NCBI GenBank assembly: GCA_022385755.1
Contig: MU278374.1
Coordinates: 62,001 to 126,000 of the forward strand
Direction: 5' to 3'
DNA: 64,000 nt
Origin: Trametopsis cervina
Lineage: Eukaryota > Basidiomycota > Agaricomycetes > Polyporales > Irpicaceae
Positions 1-11,992 of this stretch are shown here, piece after piece. The position numbers and the translations under genes were made by a program. The notes below the pieces were generated by a model. The model worked only from the letters and a program-made list of their open reading frames with translations. It did not search any database and had not been told where the DNA came from. Every line of letters begins with the position of its first letter. Within the stretch, counting starts at the first letter, position 1.

Positions 1-3000
1 TCGTGTACGAGAGACCGAACCCAAACTCGAATCGAGGATCGATGTTGTTCTGCATACGATGAGTTATAATTCAGCCATCGACTGTTGCAGGGGCAAGCAC
101 TTACCGCGTCGAACCACCTGTAGTCGATAAGCAAGCCCTCCGTGTACGGGATACTGAGGAACGTGTTCGATGCGCCGCCGAGGATGAGACCTGCGCCGTA
201 GTCGCTCGCCTGCTTCGCGATAGTGTACGGAAGCCTTCCAGACGGGTTGACGTCGCCAAACAGGACATCGACGATCGAGTTGCCTGCCTCCTGGCCAGGG
301 ACATTCGCCCAGATGACAGCCGTCACGTTCGGGTGTTCGATCCACGGCTCAATGATGGCAGGCCCGACGGAGTGCGCGACGACGACCGTGTTTTTGTTGT
401 TGGCCGCCACGGCAGCGATCAGGTTGTCGGCGTTACCCCACAACGTCAAGTTTTTGCTACAAAGCCAATGAGTCTCAGCCAACACGGACAGGTCAAGCAG
501 GCATCAACACGCACCGGTCGCCCTCATTGCCGTCGACGGTAATATACTGCTCTCCAGAGTCCGCGTTCACAAACACGATCGCGACGTCCTGCTGCGCCAC
601 GGCCGACGCCGCACCGCGCAGATCCCAGTTGTTCAGCCACCAGCTCACGAGCGGGCGCTCGCTGCTCTTCTTTCCGCTGCGCGCACGACTCTGGATAGCC
701 TCCAGCGGGTCGATTAAGTACGGGAATTGCGCTGTGCCGGAGCCCCAGCCCATCGCGAGCACGCCGTCGTCCCCACCGCGGTCGCTGAACCCGTTCGGGC
801 CACGAAGCGCAGGGCCACCGTCGTTGCCTGTGCGACAGTGCGTAAGTCGCCCAGTATCGTAGACGAGAGTATAGAATGCAACTTACCAACAACGACAATA
901 CTTCTGATACCACCCTGACCCAGCTTCAGCGGCAGCGCATTGTGTTCGTTGCGGAGGAGGACAGCTCCGGCGGCGCCGATCTCACGCACAACAGTGAAGT
1001 GGTCGTCCTGCACGTCTACGTGCTTGTTGTTGACCTGGTCCAGGAAGTTGAACGCGTTGAACGACACTGTTCAGGTCCGTATTTAGTCCTCAGCTACGCA
1101 TACCAAGGAGGTAATGAATATTGACGAACCTGCTGGGTACGGCCCGTCCTGCTTGAGGAGATACCAACCCGCCAGAATCCGGGTGGCCATATCGTCCAAA
1201 CGTGCCTGGGCGATCGTCCCGTTTGCGACAAAGTCAGTCAGGTTCTGGCCGAACCACGACGTGCCCGAGCTGAACGTGATGTCTCCCGGCATCGTCATCT
1301 AGATGAAAGCCAGACCACGCGTCAGATTGGCGTACACGTGTGCCAGATTACGCGTGTAATCGAAGGATACTCACGTCAAGCCCCACCGCGGCACTGATCG
1401 TCGAATGCTGTGCACTCCAGTCGGACATGACGTATCCCCTGAACCCGTACTCGCGCTTCAGTACGTCGTCCAGCATCTTATCATTTTCGCAGGCATAGGT
1501 ATCATTGATAAGGTCTGTTACGTGCCTTTAGTACAATCAGCGTAGAACAACTGAGAAATACTTACTGTAGCTGCACATGACACTGGCAACACCGGCCATG
1601 ACACTCCGCAAGAACGGGTGTGCGTAGATCTCGTGCTGAGTCCTATCATCGACGTTTGATGAGGCCTGGGTTCTTTTATGTTCCTGTTCGCTGGGAGATG
1701 ATAGCAAGTCAGTAAATGTAACGTCCTCGAGGGAAATCGTACGTACTTGTTGATGAAGTGCTTGGCGCATGCTTGCACACCACCTTGCTGGAGGCCCAAG
1801 ATCGTCTCATAAGCGCTTTCACCACTCAAGAAAGGGTCCGCGCCGAATCCTTCCCAGTTACGTCCACCTTGAGCCACTCGCCTGCGCACATTGTCAGCTG
1901 GAACGGCTCTACACACCGCGCATACATATCTCAACGTACCCCATGTTCATCATCGGTCCCAGCGCTACATTGACTCCCTTAGCCTTGTGCTCCAGACCCA
2001 TGAACAGACCACGTGTACGGAGGAGGGTGCGATTCCATCTGTAGTTCAATCAGTCTGTAGGCTCAGAAGGACAGAAGAATGGAGAAATAGACGCACGTGG
2101 CCGCGGCTGTGATCGCAGTCGGGAATGCGGTCACAAAGTCCGTATCACGAACGCCCAACGGCGAGTCCTGCCCAGCGCATCGGTCATTCCACTCCGTTCA
2201 CACAACATGCATCGTACACACCTCGAGACATAGTCCAGGGAACTTGCCTGGAATCGCGGGTGTGTTGCCCACGCATAGTCCATTCTCCCAACCCACACCC
2301 GTCGCAAGTGCTGCCTTGTCCGCATTCGTCCATCCTGTAGCCAACAAGGCTTTCGCTTTGGCATATGCAATGTCCCATGCAGCCGCAAAGTTCGGTACAT
2401 GTCCACCCAGACCAGGCGCATCGGAAGGAGGGGGAGGTGAAGCAGGGTCCACGGATGGGAACTCGGGGACCCCATGAGGAGCGACAGGAGTAGGGAATGG
2501 TTGGAATGAGAAGGGCGTGTTCGGAATGGTGATCGGACCTGTCTTCACGTCAGCTTCTCTGTGAACGTGAGGAGCTTCGTAGCAGACGTACCAGTCTCGG
2601 TTCCCGAACCACTGTTGAACGTCGGGCTCGCGGTGGGCGCGGTAGCATTTGCGGACGCTGTCGTCAGACTGCCACTGACAGTGATATTCTGCGATACCGA
2701 TGACGCGGTCACAGTGCCCGAGATGCTGAACGACGCTGAGGTCGGAACAACACTGAGAGACAGCGAGGCAGATCCAGATGTTGCAGCGCTAGATGTGGAT
2801 AGCGACTCTGTGCCGGTCGCACTGGACGGGGCCAATGTCAATGTTGTCGCAGAAGCTGAGGCGGCAGAGGTAAAGCTAGACGCTGAAGAGCTAAAGATAG
2901 AGTTAGAGGTTGCGTTCGCGGATGTATCACTGGGTGCGGTGGCGGACAAGGAGGGAATGAGCAGTAGGAGAGAGCATAACAGCGTTCGAGGAAAGGCCAT
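1..3000 (-). CDS. GH3 beta-glucosidase, secreted, C-terminus off the window
   Basis: Glycoside hydrolase family 3 enzyme that should release glucose from cellobiose and other beta-glucosides outside the cell. The chosen ATG (3000) opens a signal peptide ([17 protein letters not shown]) with a TATA box 110 bp upstream. Residues of about 20-135 are an unusually long Ser/Thr/Ala-rich stretch before the catalytic part. Across several exons I read typical GH3 blocks: [40 protein letters not shown], the nucleophile region [13 protein letters not shown] (Asp codon about 1420-1422), [18 protein letters not shown] and [18 protein letters not shown]. The reading frame runs through position 1, so the C-terminal fibronectin-like part expected in this family lies outside. 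Its divergent neighbour is an AA9 monooxygenase, so both may serve cellulose degradation. Exon borders are approximate. Confidence 0.92.
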
Positions 3001-3109
3001 CTTGCCCAAGTACCACCAGTGCTGCCTGTGGTATGAAGCTAACCACTGACGAGAGACCTGAGGGTGAGGCAGACCTTGTGTATTCCCCATGGGAGCATGA
3101 CGCTCCTCC

Positions 3110-3118
3110 TTTATATAA
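3110..3118 (-). promoter_or_regulatory. TATA box of the GH3 gene
   Basis: TTATATAAA on the minus strand, about 110 bp upstream of the GH3 start codon. Confidence 0.6.
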
Positions 3119-5523
3119 TCGCCCTCCCGCCTTTCCCGTCCGGCCGAGCACTGCATCATGCTTCGCGCCCAGATATACTTTGACTTCGACTATCCGAGAA
3201 GCTGGAAAATGGACCAGATTTATCCAGATATAGCTCCATAAAGTCAGCAGTTCAGTGGAAGTGTCTGTTCGGACGGAAGCACGCACCAATGAAGGCCAGA
3301 GATTGGTGAAGATACGCGGACACTATGATGGAAGAATTAGTTCATTCTGATCAAACTGACTGCGAACTTGGTCTCAAAGACATCCTGAAGGCAGATGACC
3401 TGCACGGGATCAGCGAACCACACGCGTTCTGTTGTGTACGGCAACGGAGCGTCAGACCTTGGCCCGCTTGCGGACGAGCGGCGATGCTGATTCAGCAACT
3501 TAGCGGGAAGTAGCACGCTGCAAACAAAGATTCCGAAGTAGAACACTGGATTACGCTTTGGATGTCCAATCGAGGAGAGGGCTCGATGAGCATGAGGGAG
3601 GAGGCATGAAACAACCAGGATTCCGCGTACCATGAGCGTTCACCTGTTAGCGCTTACTTACGTGATCTCGTGACGGCGTCATCTTGTGCTTCCCCACGAG
3701 CAGATCGTTGCATCGTAACCTCGAGGACAGGATATTTGGCAGTAAACATTTAAGTTTTCTTACATTGCCACTCTGGATATCTGACGAGCAATATGCAATA
3801 AAGATAGAAGTCCACGTCGAACATTGACCTCTTCGACATCCCTGGTTACCCTTATTACGGATACATGTGCACCAGAACACGTTCCACAAGCTTGTACGGG
3901 TCGAGTGAGGAATAATCACGAAACAGCATGTGCATATAAAAGGTATATAATTCCAAGTTGAAAGGAACGTACAAATAGTGCTCGAAAGCTGCCTAAAGGA
4001 TCGCTGGTTCCTGCAGTTGGACAAATCGCCGCATCGGTGCCTCGACATCAGCTATTCCACCGGACTTTCTACACTACCGTACGCTATTATTCACTTTTTC
4101 GTTGCAGTGAGCAAAAACACTTATCTTTCTTTGCAGATCATTCGAAGGGTTCCACCCAAGTTTGCGGACGTAGCAGTGCAATATGCATCATTCTCTCCCT
4201 TGCATGTGCTTGCAAGAACCAATCAGCGTATCTTTAACCATGGTCAGGCTTTGTGGGATGACGGCGGCTCTCGTGAACTGGGACGGTTGTTGTTCCCGTT
4301 CATAGACACGGTGAGACAACAGCAATTGCCCATTTCGGTTCAGCACCAGTGCTTAGTCATGCTCTAACAATGTCTTGGCAGTTATGTCGTCTGCTATTTG
4401 CGTTACGCCAAAACGACTGACATTGTTCCTCAGCTCTATTGCATCGACATGGTTGAACCGTCGCAGAAGCAACATATAAGGCTATGTGTGTATATACATA
4501 GTTCCGCTCCCTACCCGTACGACTCCAGACTGACATCCTCATGACAGCCAAAGCGTGAAAAAACATGGCCATGAGATGCCGACGCGACATTCACTCCCCT
4601 CACCTCAGTCATAGGCACTCCGTACCCCACGGAGAAGCACACATGTACACGTCTATGGCATTGTCAGCAACAACGTTGCACCTCAGTGATGCAGTGGCCG
4701 GACCAGTTACGAACTTAGGACGCAGACGGCGGGCACGGGATTGATTCGAACTAACAGTCACGGTCGGTTCGACGCTTTCGTAGAGCGGAGATATAGTATC
4801 GCCATCGTTTGGGCACATGCAATCTTTGACAATCGACTCTTTCAATGCAGATATCGATAACAGGAAATAGCCTTGGCCTCCTGGCGCAATGTCGTGCCCC
4901 GTCTTATACCACTGAATGCGTCTCAAAATACTCTTGGGATCGTCATTGAGTCCAGCATCTCAAAAATACATCTGACCCTACGGACCTCTCCTCCGTTAAT
5001 ATTGGTTCGTTCGGCTGAGATGATTCCTTGATCTGAGGGGTAATTCGCGGATTTTCAGCGGTTCGAGTGGAGCTGATTGAATTCTACTAGGATGGATGGT
5101 TTGTTATGATGTGAGGGTCGCGAAGCTCTTGACCAGCTACTGTGAATTTCCCCGAGGCTGCCATGCACGCCCGAGGCAAACACAGCTGTATCCTCACCCA
5201 GCGTGTCAACCTCGGATAACAACTCGGCGACTTGGCAATAGTGAGATCATCTTCTCTGAACGCCGTTGCTTCTCGCCCTAATTTAACAGGTGAGTGACGT
5301 CGGGAATACGCGATCGGAAGCCTAGTTTTGCACGGCTGAACTTGCGAGCTCGACATCGCACAATTGGCTCAAACATACGGAAGGCATTTGCTACGACATT
5401 CACCCGACGCCTTCTTTACACTGAATTAAACTCTCCCTTGGTACGTGCATACATGATCTTTTTTTGAAATATATGGGATGGTGGTGATCCGGCGGCATGA
5501 TGAGTAACTCGTCCAGTTGCAGG
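3119..5523. other. Gene-poor intergenic stretch between GH3 and AA9
   Basis: About 2.4 kb with only short open frames on both strands. A minus-strand frame at 3337-3633 has a hydrophobic segment (FYFGIFVCSVLLPAKLL), but it does not start with ATG in good context and I recognise no family. I see no convincing exon chain, tRNA or repeat. It probably holds the divergent promoters of the two flanking carbohydrate-active genes. Confidence 0.5.
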
Positions 5524-5530
5524 TATATAG
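5524..5530 (+). promoter_or_regulatory. TATA box of the AA9 gene
   Basis: TATATAG, 53-59 bp upstream of the AA9 ATG. Confidence 0.6.
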
Positions 5531-5582
5531 GCCTCGAGCCGGAGTGTCTCTATCATCTCAAGTCAGCGCTTCTCTGCTCAAC

Positions 5583-6727
5583 ATGAGACTGTCTACCGGC
5601 CTTGTCGCTTTCACATCGCTCCTCGCTTCGGCCACCGCACATACCCTTGTATGGGGCGTGTGGCGCAACGCCGTAGACCAAGGAGATGGCCGGAGTATTT
5701 ACATTCGCTCGCCTCCCAACAACAACCCTGTCAAGGACCTGACATCGGATGCGGTAGCTTGCAATGTTAACAACACTGGTATGCGACCGATGCATGTCGT
5801 ATGGACGAGAGACTCATGGGATTTATTCGCAGCGGTTCCCGAGTACGTCCCTGTTCAAGTGGGCGATGCGCTGACCTTCGAATGGTACCACAACACGTAT
5901 GTCACGCGCTTCATTGAGAAGTAAACGACAGCTGAAGGATATCTCTAGCCGGGACGACGACATCCTCGCCAGGTACGTTATATGCACGAAATAAGTAGTA
6001 TACTTGCTGAGTAGGGTGTAACATCTTACAGCTCTCACAAGGTATGATTCACCCACCCGTAACATCTGCTATGGTGATGTACGTCTGACTTGTGTATAGG
6101 GCCCTGTACTCGTGTATATCGCACCGGCAGCGTCGAACGGTAGCGGCCCTGTCTGGGTCAAGATCTTCCAAGCTGTCTACACGGGCACGTGGGCGACGGA
6201 TCAAGTTATCGCTGCCCACGGCCAGCACTCCGTCATTGTTCCCGATATCCCCACAGGAGACTACTTATTCCGCGGTATGTCTCGCTACCTCGTGCTGGCG
6301 TCCTATACTGCTGACTCTGCGGTCGTTAGCTGAGATAGTAGCTTTGCATGAGGTACGTAATGTCTGCGTTATTTTCCGCCATACACGCTCATGTTATGAG
6401 ACAGGCTGATGCACTGTACTCTCAAAACCCAATTCGCGGCGTTGTCAGTACACTCTATACCATTGAAACATTGTTCCTCTTGGCTAACCTTCCTTCGACG
6501 CATAGCAACTGTACATGTCCTGCTCACAAATCAGAGTGACGTCCAACGGGTCCAAGACACTCCCCACGGGAGTTTCGTTCCCCGGTGCTTATACAGACAC
6601 GACGCCCGGAATCCAGTTCAACATCTACACCCAGAACGCGACTTCGTATGTTGCCCCCGGACCACCAGTATGGTCCGAGGCTGTGGGTGGCTGGATTGGC
6701 CAGGTTGGAATTCCGGAGGACGATTAG
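5583..6727 (+). CDS. AA9 lytic polysaccharide monooxygenase (former GH61)
   Basis: Copper-dependent secreted enzyme that cleaves cellulose or hemicellulose oxidatively. Seven exons give about 268 aa: 5583-5896, 5949-5972, 6032-6041 (10 nt), 6100-6274, 6330-6352, 6405-6443 and 6506-6727. The signal peptide ends ...LLASATA, so the mature protein starts with His (HTLVWGVW), the N-terminal ligand of the copper histidine brace. The second His is in [12 protein letters not shown], formed across the 10-nt exon. The axial Tyr is in QLYMSC. Other family marks are [12 protein letters not shown] and YVAPGPPVW. The protein stops just after the catalytic domain, with no CBM1. The gene looks intact, and a GH3 gene lies divergently 2.6 kb away. 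Confidence 0.95.
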
Positions 6728-7007
6728 TGCGCGACGTTCCATGCCGTCAATATTCTACCCGTCATGGATCGAGCGTCTTTTTTACACTGTTTCGAGGATA
6801 TCGGAGCAATCGAGATCGTATCTCATTACTTAGGATGAAATATACCTGCCCGTGATGATGACAATCAATGTGCGTTTACTCGTGTCACCAATGAAGTGTA
6901 TAGGAGTGTGCGTGTGTGGCCGTGTGTATATGAAAAGCTCAGACGAGACAGATCGCTCGTCATGAATCTATCAAAGTAAAGCAAGGACTCTGATCTGTCA
7001 TTTACTA

Positions 7008-10000
7008 TTAGCGGCGTATGTTCCTTATCCCCTTTGCTATGATCATAATTTCTTCCCGCGACTCCCACAGGGGTAAGATAATGCAGAATATTCCGCTCGT
7101 ACCAGCCCAAACCCTACAAAAACATACTGTCAGCACCCATAAACAGCGCACAATGTATGTACTAACACCGTGCAGGCCACCCAGAATTTATAGAAACGTT
7201 CGCTGAAGACGTAGTGCGTGAAGAACATTGGCAGCGGAACTATTCCGAAGATACCAATTAGCTTTAGAGGAGCTTGTCCGTCATCAGGTGACGTACTGAT
7301 GATTGCCACGATGGCTGTGAGAGTAAGAGAGTACCACGATGCGCGTTTGTAGGCCGCATCGAGAATTTCCTTGCTTACAAGGGCTGTAGTGGAATCAACG
7401 GAAGGCGTTCTTTCGAGTGACCTGACGTCTACAGCTAACCCGTTCTCCTCATCTTTCTTTTCTGAGGAGGGAGGGGCAGAGTCGGCCTCAGGCTGTGCTT
7501 CGGGAACCGTCGGTGGTGACGTGCTGTCTGAATACATAGCAATAGCTCGAGTTCCGGTAAAGTCGTAGCTAGCGGGCACTGTACACCGTCATGGTTATTG
7601 TTGCGTGTGTAGTAAGATCTTCGTCGACTTACTGATCAAGGAGACGAGCACCGTCACCACTGCTGAGATGATGAACCCAGCCATCGAGCCGGCAAGAGCA
7701 GAATACGGCGCCGCAAGATTCGCGACGTTGATCGTCCCTGTAGTGGAGTTCGCCTTGCTTTCTAACTAATCACGGTGCAGAGCAACTGGTACTCACCGTA
7801 TACTTTCACACAGGTGACAAACCATGCCGTCATACCAGCAACTTCACCTGCGAGACAGCCACAGAATACTCCAGCATGTGAGAGTTTTGACCATACTACG
7901 GTCAGTCCCACGGGAGCGACGGCTGGGGCAAGCAGATTCCCTCTACCATCTCAGGTGAGCGGGAATGTCCACGTCGCGTAGAGTCAAGCTTACTGAACGT
8001 AAAATAGCTGTATGATTGGGGTAGAAAATCAATAGTGCCTGAAAAACTAAGAAATAAATCTCACCCATCCAAGGTCGACGCCTGCTTTGTGTAACTGTGA
8101 TGCATTGATATAAGCACAAGACTGCATGCAAATTCATTCAACTGACGATTGTTGCCCAAGCACCCATCCATACGGCCCAAAAACATATGAATGCATGTGA
8201 GACATGCACAATCTCTGCACCAGTGGCCTTAGGTCTGAAATAGGTTCGGTACAGGCTATCAGAGTGGCGTCAAAAATTGAACAAAATGGTAACGCGGGTG
8301 GATAGTTTTTACTCGTATGAGCTGAGAAGAATAGCCAATTAGTTAGATTACTCAGTGGTGTACGCTTGCACACAGGGAAAATAAGCTTACAAGAGGCTCG
8401 ACACCGCGATTAACTCAGCGCTCGCGGCAGATGTCACTGCCATACTGAACCAGTGATGTTGTAAGCAAGAGAGGCCACAAGATATATCTGCGAGACGTAC
8501 AAAACAACCAGCAGGATCGCAATTGCACCGCCTTCCCCCATAATCACGGTAGCAGCAGCGGGAGCTGCAAGACCTGCACTGACTTGCGAAGCAGACAGTG
8601 GATTCGGATAGGTCGGAAATTTGGGCTGTTGGACGGAATTGTTTTAGTCGGTAATACCGCTGTTTTGTCAGTCAAATACCGACATTGTGTATGAGAGCGC
8701 GAGCTGCAAGCCCAAGGCAGGAAGCAAACGCCCATGGTACGGCGAACCATGATAGGCCGCCAAGCATCTATCCATTTGGTGTGAGTTTGGAGAGTAATTC
8801 TGCCGCAATTTAACATACATATGCCTTCGTCGTTGTTTCGGGAGCGCTCGCTATCGCCTGGTGGTGACTGTGTAAGGGCAGATCTTAGACTACGTAAGAT
8901 TAAACGTACTCTCTGCCAATAGCCTAGAGTATGTGAGTGATAATGAACGTTCAAGAAGAGACAAAAGTTGCTGACCTTGATCGCAGAAGACTCCGGAAAA
9001 CCCTATTAAGGGTCAGCCAGAAGCCAGAAGAATATTATCAACGAAATAAAGAACCTGTCATAATAGTAATACCGGCGAACACCAGACCAGAGTTTGATTT
9101 CATCGTCAAGTAACTTCCGTCCGCGTTTCCGGGGACAGGAGATTCCTTCCCAGCTTGTACGAGCAGATCGTAGAGTTGACCCACATTTGCTGAGGCTGAA
9201 GTGGAGCCACTAAACGGCGAACGTTGTCAATCATACCTTTCATGTGAAAAGGAACTGGACGAACTAGGTATAGCCGACAAATATGTAGATGACGATGAAG
9301 AGGATTATGGTGTGCGCCCAATCGCAAATGAAGGTAGCGCGCAGGCCGCCGAAGATCACATATACCGCGATACCAATTGGTAGCAGGAAACACGCAGCGA
9401 TAGTGTTCATACCGGTCAAAGCGTTTACTGTTGCAGCACCTCCAACTATTCGCATGAGTACGTCAGCATCATTCGACCAGAATATATATGGGTTCACTTA
9501 CGCAGGAGAGAGCCGCACACGAGTAGGATGCACAAAAAGGCATAGAAGGTGAAGAGCAGATGAGCTGGGGTACCGAAGCGAGCTTTTACGATCTCGAGAA
9601 AGGTGTGGGCGCCGTTCGCGTTCTTCTTTACTTTGGCTGCTACCATCGCAAAAAAGGCGAGCTGAATAGTACCTCCAACCCCATACCACCTAAAGAGCTA
9701 CAGGTAAGTAAAATTATGATGGTGCACTCTCTTCCCCTTACCATGGTCCACTGACACCTAGAAATGAGCGTGAACATTATCAATACTGGAAGATATCAGA
9801 CAAGGACCGTGTGCTTACCCCATGTATATGCAGCTGTACTAGATTGTAGCAGAGTGGCGCTCCAAGTCCACGCACTCACACTGTTGAATGGGGTCAATTT
9901 GATCGCACGGAGATCCAACAGGGGTATGCCTCACATTCCACAGCATACTAGTCCAGGCTGCATGTAAAGTATCAGATAATTTGTAGCATCACATATAACG

Positions 10001-10349
10001 AGCTTTCACCTTCACACTTCTCGAAGCGCTCTGTGAGAAACACTGGAATCAATATCATGTTCTAGCAAGATACAAGACCCTTGCCGTGAATTCTTCCGAG
10101 GATGATGGTGAATACTTGGAGAATTTCGATTGAAGGAAAGTGAGCACCAGCATTAGTGCCGCGAAGAAGAAGCCAACACCTTTGATACGGTATTAGTAAG
10201 AAGTTTCATAACTGACACGAACGAACCTACCGACGACTACACCATATCCAACACTTTGATCTATTCATAAGTACATCAGAGAATGAATCTGTCCTGCAAT
10301 GAGGTAATGACCAACGAAGGAGAGGTTTGAACTCGGAAACGTCCGCCAT
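7008..10349 (-). CDS. DUR3: DUR3-like urea/polyamine:cation symporter (SSS family)
   Basis: Plasma-membrane solute:sodium symporter family protein of the fungal high-affinity urea transporter type. Many short exons. Reading from the ATG at 10349: SVGYGVVVG, FFFAALMLVLTFLQSKFSKY and SSSEEFTA. Mid-protein: NALTGMNTIAACFLLPIG and VYVIFGGLRATFICDWAHT. Then APAAATVIMGEGGAIAILL and MAVTSAASAELIAVSS. The C-terminal part has PLPMFFTHYVFSERFYKFW, then a last exon with VWAGTSGIFCIILPLWESRE ending at the TAA at 7008. These blocks match DUR3 in order, and I saw no internal stop that an intron does not explain. The cytosolic loop encoded at 7380-7560 is acidic and Ser/Pro-rich. Fungal DUR3 genes are usually induced under nitrogen limitation, but no motif for this was verified here. 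Confidence 0.88.
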
Positions 10350-10412
10350 GTCGCAAATGTCGAACTTTTGGCTAGCCGATAACTCGACAGAGGACAGCGG
10401 CGACGTCGAGTG

Positions 10413-10420
10413 TATATAAG
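10413..10420 (-). promoter_or_regulatory. TATA-like box of the DUR3-like gene
   Basis: CTTATATA on the minus strand about 65 bp upstream of the proposed ATG. Confidence 0.45.
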
Positions 10421-11171
10421 CCCACGAAGCTTTCGCCAGAAAGATAACGTCGGCTTCTAGAAGCCTGATAAGAGGAGTACAGCAGGTTCCGAGTGGAGTC
10501 CGTCTGTGACTGATGCGATAAGTACGTTCACAGGGTTCTAGGCATTCGAAACAAAGGATTCTGCGACATGCTGAGGGCCTGCAGTATATCTCTCAAACAG
10601 AAAAGAGGTAAACCTGATCATAGCAGGAAATATGTTGACTGAATTTTGGACATTGCAGCAATGTGCCAGTCTTACAGATACATGCACGCCTATGCAGAGA
10701 AAACTGCTTTGATACAAGTGAGCCGCAAAAACAATACACAAAAGGAAACAGATCTCACACTGGCCACGAGGCAGAAGTCGCTGATAAACGACGGTTGCGT
10801 ACCCAAAGTGGGTCGTCCTAATAAATTTCGCTCAGCGTTCGGCGTTCGACGTCAACAATACGCACACTCTCCGGCAGAAGCCGGCACATCTACTGACATC
10901 CAATGTCCAGGGTACACGCTTATAACAATGTGTCCAACCCCTCACACATGACTTATTACTGTTGTGCACATGTCAGAAAAAAACACATACTTGAGAGAAT
11001 AACTGACAGGCTGTTTACGCCCTCCTTTGTCATACGCATTGATCTGTTCCAATCGGAGATAATGAGGGGCCTCAGGCAGCAGTGATGGAAGACAGTCATT
11101 GGGTGAAAATCAGCAGCCCCATGGATTTCCAGTCTAAAACTCTGGATAGCACATATGGCATAGATGCGAGA
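10421..11171. other. Intergenic, no gene seen
   Basis: About 750 bp. Only short unsupported frames on either strand, with no recognisable exon, RNA gene or repeat. Confidence 0.5.
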
Positions 11172-11550
11172 TTATTGCAGCATCTCGACATTCTCCTTCG
11201 TTTCCTGGTTCGCTAGCCGTATCCTATGTGAGACGTAAGTCAAGTTTCCCGTTATCATCGTATGGACATACTTATTGCGTGCAAGTAGCACCCGCGTCGT
11301 ACGCGATCTTTCTTCCTCCGTCATCTCTTGCCAATTGGCGATTCTCGAGAGTGTCTATGGAAAGACGGTGAGCAATGAGATCTCCACGTCAGAAGAATAG
11401 CTCACTCACACCGTCACTATTGACTACCAAAGGGCCCAGAGCATCGAACTTGACGCTGTCAGCGTTTCCAGTATCCAGCTTCGTAACATTATCGCTGGGA
11501 GGAGCAGGCAGTGAAAGTGGTTGACTCTGTGCGTTGTCAGCACCTGGCAT
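11172..11550 (-). CDS. Small conserved fungal protein (SRIANW motif)
   Basis: Protein of about 90 aa. The ATG at 11550 was chosen because the longer frame begins with TTG. Exon 1 ends in SVKFDALGPLVVNSDG. The next exon reads TLSRIANWQEMTEEERSRTT, then ARN, and the last exon reads RIRLANQETKENVEMLQ before the TAA. The blocks 'D.LGP.VVNSDGTLSRIANW..MT..E' and 'R' with 'RN' are what I remember of a small, widely conserved ascomycete and basidiomycete protein without an assigned function. The polar, charged C-terminal helix fits that. Two CACGTG boxes lie about 125 bp upstream. Confidence 0.7.
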
Positions 11551-11675
11551 ATCGTTACCTATGCTCCTGTGAAACAAAAGCTGGTTTTATACAACGGAAA
11601 CAGGAACCATCGTGCAGACGTGCACCGTCTCGCGATTTCGACGAAGATTCGAGAGCGCGCGTAGGTTATTCCCAG

Positions 11676-11690
11676 CACGTGACTCACGTG
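11676..11690. promoter_or_regulatory. Paired CACGTG E-boxes
   Basis: Two CACGTG hexamers (11676-11681 and 11685-11690), nine bases apart start to start, about 125 bp upstream of the small conserved gene. The core is the Cbf1/Pho4-type bHLH site. Function is inferred. Confidence 0.4.
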
Positions 11691-11992
11691 ATCGCGATGC
11701 CAGGTTGTGCTGGGCAGTCTGTTGGCCTGTATACCTTGGGAATGTGTCTGTGATCTTAATGCATATAGGATTTGGGTTTTCTTCGGCGGTTGCACGTTCG
11801 TTGTGCAAACAAAATTTTGCGGAATTCTATGGTTGGTTGCTGCTCTCACTCAGCGCCAAGTCCATGATAACACATGTTATAGCATATGCGCAACGACAGG
11901 ACTAAAAAGAAATACACTCTAATATGAAACAGTATATAACCTCACCAAGCTCTTGGTCGAGAATTTCGATGGAGCCGTGCTGCTTCGAAATA

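Noticed and set aside
4735..4760. Possible tRNA B-box (AGTTCGAATC on the minus strand)
   Set aside because: No matching A-box, acceptor stem or anticodon arm could be found around it.
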